From Streptomyces sp. Je 1-79 (GTDB lineage Bacteria; Actinomycetota; Actinomycetes; Streptomycetales; Streptomycetaceae): a stretch of 64,000 nt of DNA. Below the pieces are notes generated by a model. It was not told the DNA's origin. It ran no database searches and saw only the letters and a program-made list of their open reading frames with translations. The stretch is from the NCBI RefSeq assembly GCF_025195125.1, contig NZ_JAMGSL010000008.1:290707-354706 (forward strand), given 5' to 3'. A program made the position numbers and the translations under genes. Each line of letters begins with the position of its first letter. The first letter of the stretch is position 1. This document shows, in pieces, positions 61,304-64,000 of this stretch.

Positions 61304-63720
61304 GCGGCCGCGGGCGGCTGACACTGGGCGCCTACGCCGCCACGCTGATGGCGGCGGGCGCGCTCCTTCCGCTGGTGAAGCCGGCGACCTGGATCTTCAC
61401 GGCCGCGATCCTGCTCGCGTTGCAGAGCGGGGCCGGCGCGCTGACCCGGCGGGTGCCGCTGGCCAGGCCGCTGACGATCGCGGCGCAGGTCGTCGTGAGC
61501 CTGCTGACGCTGACCCTGGTCTTCGCCCGTGAGCAGGCGCTGCTCGGTCTGCTGCCCGGGCCGCAGGCCTTCGGGCGGTTCGCCGAGCTGTTCCGGTCGG
61601 GCGCGGACGACGTCGGGACCTACGCGACCCCCGCGCCGGACACCCTGGGCATCCGGCTGATGGTGGTCGCCGGCGTGCTCGTGATCGGCCTCCTGGTGGA
61701 CACGCTCGCGGTGACCTTCCGCAGCGCGGCCCCGGCCGGTCTGCCGCTGCTCGCCCTCTACTCGGTGGCCGCGGGGCTCTCCGAGGGCGGCGCGAGCTGG
61801 ATGTGGTTCCTGCTTGCGGCCTCCGGCTATCTCCTGCTGCTCCTCGCGGAGGGCCGGGACCGGCTCTCGCAGTGGGGTCGGGTCTTCGGCGCGGCGCCAC
61901 GGGCCGCCCGCCCGGGGGCGGTCGGGTCCGGTGGCGGGCAGCCGCTCGCCCCGGTGCGGACCGGCCGGCGGATCGGTGCGGTCGCCATGGGCCTCGCGCT
62001 GGCCGTGCCGGCCGTGCTGCCGACGCTCTCCGGGGGCCTGTTCGGCGGTCCGGGCTCCGGACCGGGCGAGAGCGGCAAGGGCGGGACCATCTCGGCGGTG
62101 AACCCGCTGGTCTCCCTCCAGGACAACCTCCGGCAGCCCGAGGACCGCGAGGTGCTCCGGTACCGGACCAACGCCACCGACACCAGCGGCCTGTATCTGC
62201 GGCTCGTGGCGCTCGACCAGTTCGACGGCACGTCGTGGAAGTCCTCGGTCCGCCCGATCGAGGACGTCCCCAAGCCGCTGCCGCGGCCGGACGGCCTGAG
62301 CGGTCAGGTCGCCACGACCGAGGTGACGGGCAACTTCGTCGCCTCCTCGACGTACGAGCAGAAGTGGCTGCCGATGCCGTACCCGGCGTCCCGGGTGGAG
62401 ATCGGCGGGCGCTGGCGGTACGAACCGGCCGGACGGATGCTCGTCGGCGACGACGGGCAGAACACCCGCGGCGCCCGGTACACGGTGGCCAGCCTGGACG
62501 TGCGGCCGACGGCCGCGCAGCTGGCGTCGGCCCCGCCGGCCTCGGCCCAGCTCCGTGCCGAGTACACCAAGGTCCCCGACTCACTGCCGCTCGACGTGCG
62601 GGCGACGGCGCTCCAGGTCACGAAGGGCGCCCGGAACGACTACGAGCGGGCCGTGAAGCTCCAGGACTGGTTCGCGACGGACGGCGGCTTCCGCTACGAC
62701 GTCGAGGTCGAGTCCGGCACCGGAGTGCAGGCGATCTCGCGCTTCCTGGAGCGGCGGGAGGGCTTCTGCGTCCACTTCTCGTTCTCGATGGCGGCGATGG
62801 CGCGGACCCTGGGCATCCCGGCGCGGGTCGCGGTCGGCTTCATGCCGGGCAGGCCGCAGGCCGACGGCGCGATGTCGGTGGGCATCCGGGACGCCCACGC
62901 CTGGCCGGAGCTGTACTTCGAGGGCGCGGGGTGGACCCGCTTCGAGCCGACGCCGACGCGCGGCTCCACCCCGGAGTACACGCGGCAGCAGTCCCCGACG
63001 GACACGCCGAGCGAGTCGGCGCAGCCGTCGGCCGGTGCGACGGCCGCGCCGTCCGCGGCGCCGAGCCGTTCGGAGAGCTGCCCGCCGCAGCTCCGCCGCC
63101 TCGGCGAGTGCGGCCCGGACGCGGCGGTGGCCGGTGACTTGTCGGACGGCGGCGGAGTGGATCCGCTGACGGTCGTCCTGGTCTGCCTGGGTGTGGCGGT
63201 GGTGGTTCTGCTGCCGCTGACGCCCCTGCTGTGGCGTACACGGGCCCGCACGGCGCGGCTCGGTTCCTCGGGGCGCACCGCGGAGGACGCGGTGGCCAGG
63301 ACCCTGGCGGCCTGGCGGGAGATCATCGACACGGCCTGGGACCACGGAGTGGCTCCGGACGAGTCGGCGACACCTCGGAAGACGGCGGCGCGGATCGTCC
63401 GGCTGGGCGCCCTGGAGGGCGAGCCGGCCAACGCGGTGCACCGGGTGGCGCGGGCGGTCGAGCAGGTCCTCTACGCCCCGGAGCCCCGGCCGGGCACGGG
63501 TCTCGTGGACGAGGTGTCCCTGGTCAGGTCGGGCTTCGCGGCGGTGTCCTCGCGGAAGGTCCGGCTGCGGGCGCTGCTGGCTCCGCGCTCGGCCGTCCGG
63601 GTGCTGTGGACGGCCTCGTCCCGCTGGGCGGTGCTGTCGGACCGCTGGGGCGCGCGCCGCGAGGCGGTGACGCTCCGTGCGACGGGCGCCCTCCGCCGCC
63701 TGACCCGCCAGCAGGGCTGA
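61300..63720 (+). CDS. Transglutaminase-like membrane protein (TgpA family)
   Basis: An 806-residue protein. The N-terminal part has six or so helices (about residues 8-220), followed by an extracytoplasmic region with the transglutaminase core: Cys490 in REGFCVHFSFSMA, His533 in IRDAHAWPELYF, and FEGAGWTRFEPTPTRG downstream, giving a complete Cys-His pair. A Ser/Ala/Pro-rich linker and one more helix (PLTVVLVCLGVAVVVLLPLTPLLW) lead to a C-terminal DUF4129-like cytoplasmic region. Members with MoxR and DUF58 may crosslink or cleave peptides at the envelope. ATGA overlap with DUF58. Confidence 0.92.
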   Translation: MSGRGRLTLGAYAATLMAAGALLPLVKPATWIFTAAILLALQSGAGALTRRVPLARPLTIAAQVVVSLLTLTLVFAREQALLGLLPGPQAFGRFAELFRSGADDVGTYATPAPDTLGIRLMVVAGVLVIGLLVDTLAVTFRSAAPAGLPLLALYSVAAGLSEGGASWMWFLLAASGYLLLLLAEGRDRLSQWGRVFGAAPRAARPGAVGSGGGQPLAPVRTGRRIGAVAMGLALAVPAVLPTLSGGLFGGPGSGPGESGKGGTISAVNPLVSLQDNLRQPEDREVLRYRTNATDTSGLYLRLVALDQFDGTSWKSSVRPIEDVPKPLPRPDGLSGQVATTEVTGNFVASSTYEQKWLPMPYPASRVEIGGRWRYEPAGRMLVGDDGQNTRGARYTVASLDVRPTAAQLASAPPASAQLRAEYTKVPDSLPLDVRATALQVTKGARNDYERAVKLQDWFATDGGFRYDVEVESGTGVQAISRFLERREGFCVHFSFSMAAMARTLGIPARVAVGFMPGRPQADGAMSVGIRDAHAWPELYFEGAGWTRFEPTPTRGSTPEYTRQQSPTDTPSESAQPSAGATAAPSAAPSRSESCPPQLRRLGECGPDAAVAGDLSDGGGVDPLTVVLVCLGVAVVVLLPLTPLLWRTRARTARLGSSGRTAEDAVARTLAAWREIIDTAWDHGVAPDESATPRKTAARIVRLGALEGEPANAVHRVARAVEQVLYAPEPRPGTGLVDEVSLVRSGFAAVSSRKVRLRALLAPRSAVRVLWTASSRWAVLSDRWGARREAVTLRATGALRRLTRQQG

Positions 63721-63740
63721 CGCAGACGCGAGTGTCGGAA

Positions 63741-63766
63741 GGGGCGGGGGTCAAGACCCCCGCCCC
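63741..63766 (+). terminator. Intrinsic terminator after the transglutaminase gene
   Basis: Twelve-base perfect arms GGGGCGGGGGTC and GACCCCCGCCCC with an AA loop, 20 bases past the stop codon. The hairpin needs a slightly larger loop in practice. Confidence 0.85.
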
Positions 63767-63850
63767 GGCCCGGCCGCCCACCCGGCCGCACCGCACCACC
63801 GGGCCGCACCCGCAGCCGGGCCCGACGCCCAGCCGTAACGGACCCTCCAT

Positions 63851-63923
63851 CGGACCGGACGCCCCGTCGGCCCGGACGCCCGTCGGACCGGACGCCCCGT
63901 CGGCCCGGATGCCCGTCGGACCG
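63851..63923. repeat. 33-base tandem repeat (2.2 copies)
   Basis: The unit runs 63851-63883 and is repeated at 63884-63916 with one change (GGACG to GGATG), then seven bases of a third. It lies in 63721-64000, where I see no gene. A minus-strand frame reads through it as an Arg/Gly/Asp repeat, but that frame has no ribosome site or codon pattern to support it. Confidence 0.85.
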
Positions 63924-63976
63924 CGCGGGCACACCGACCACGGGTCTCGCGTAGCCGCACCGACGAAGAGCCCCGC

Positions 63977-64000
63977 GGGGCCGCGCTGTAGCGCGGCCCC
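63977..64000 (-). terminator. Terminator-like hairpin at the right edge
   Basis: Eleven-base perfect arms GGGGCCGCGCT (63977-63987) and AGCGCGGCCCC (63990-64000), loop GT. It probably ends a minus-strand gene lying beyond the window. Confidence 0.7.

Noticed and set aside
63471..63941. Minus-strand frame with Arg/Gly/Asp repeats at the right end
   Set aside because: It overlaps the 3' end of the transglutaminase gene, crosses a terminator and has no ribosome site; the repeat alone keeps it open.

Overview
The window is about 72-73% G+C, with GTG starts common and most coding regions joined by 4-base ATGA/GTGA stop-start overlaps. The gene order (his-trp block, dnaE, phoD, ileS, then divIVA-sepF-ftsZ and the dcw cluster) is that of a Streptomyces core chromosome; from memory it matches the S. 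coelicolor stretch around SCO2041-SCO2097. I see no tRNA, rRNA, insertion sequence, prophage, CRISPR array or biosynthetic gene cluster. This is conserved, vertically inherited core DNA, not an accessory island.

Layout. 1-2830 (minus): hisI-trpE-TIGR02234 membrane protein-HGxxPAAG protein, reading out of the left edge towards the rest of trp. 2915-3550 (plus): TIGR03085 protein. 3657-5485 (minus): ArsR-type regulator coupled to an MFS exporter. 5596-11329 (minus): hisD-hisC-hisB-small membrane ORF-hisH-priA-ridA-like-hisF. PriA does both the HisA and TrpF reactions, so it serves both pathways; hisG and hisE are not here. 11504-15654 (plus): a membrane protein, a helical-repeat protein, a LON-domain protein and ybaK. 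15679-18194 (minus): a membrane protein and an ABC-2 type exporter. 18223-19503 (minus): NYN-domain protein. 19719-19892 (plus): 57-residue hydrophilic protein. 20027-23566 (minus): dnaE. 23755-29837 (plus): DUF2252 protein, membrane protein, DsbA-like thioredoxin, PhoD phosphatase and M43 metalloprotease. 29959-35599: dienelactone hydrolase, MscS channel, CPA1 antiporter, GNAT-RluA-LspA. 35663-36460 (minus): DksA-like protein with a histone-H1-like tail. 36748-40158 (plus): T-box leader and ileS. 40333-57898 (minus): the division and wall cluster. In transcription order it is rsmH-ftsL-ftsI-murE-murF-mraY-murD-ftsW-murG-ftsQ-ftsZ-pgeF-yggS-sepF-yggT-divIVA; murC, ftsA and mraZ are absent. 58212-63720 (plus): beta-carbonic anhydrase, then MoxR ATPase-DUF58-transglutaminase. 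63721-64000: terminators and a tandem repeat.

The most interesting signals are regulatory or active-site variants. IleRS carries an altered class I signature (GAHH in place of HxGH), a swap linked to mupirocin hyper-resistance, and sits behind a T-box that appears to hide the Shine-Dalgarno sequence in a hairpin. The DksA-like protein lacks its fourth zinc ligand. The RidA-like protein of the his operon lacks the catalytic Arg. The arsR and phoD promoters look leaderless and overlap inverted repeats, and a GTATCA-N5-TGATAC palindrome lies upstream of hisD. Two genes have had their 3' ends, including the stop codon, duplicated downstream. I did not find a new multi-gene system.
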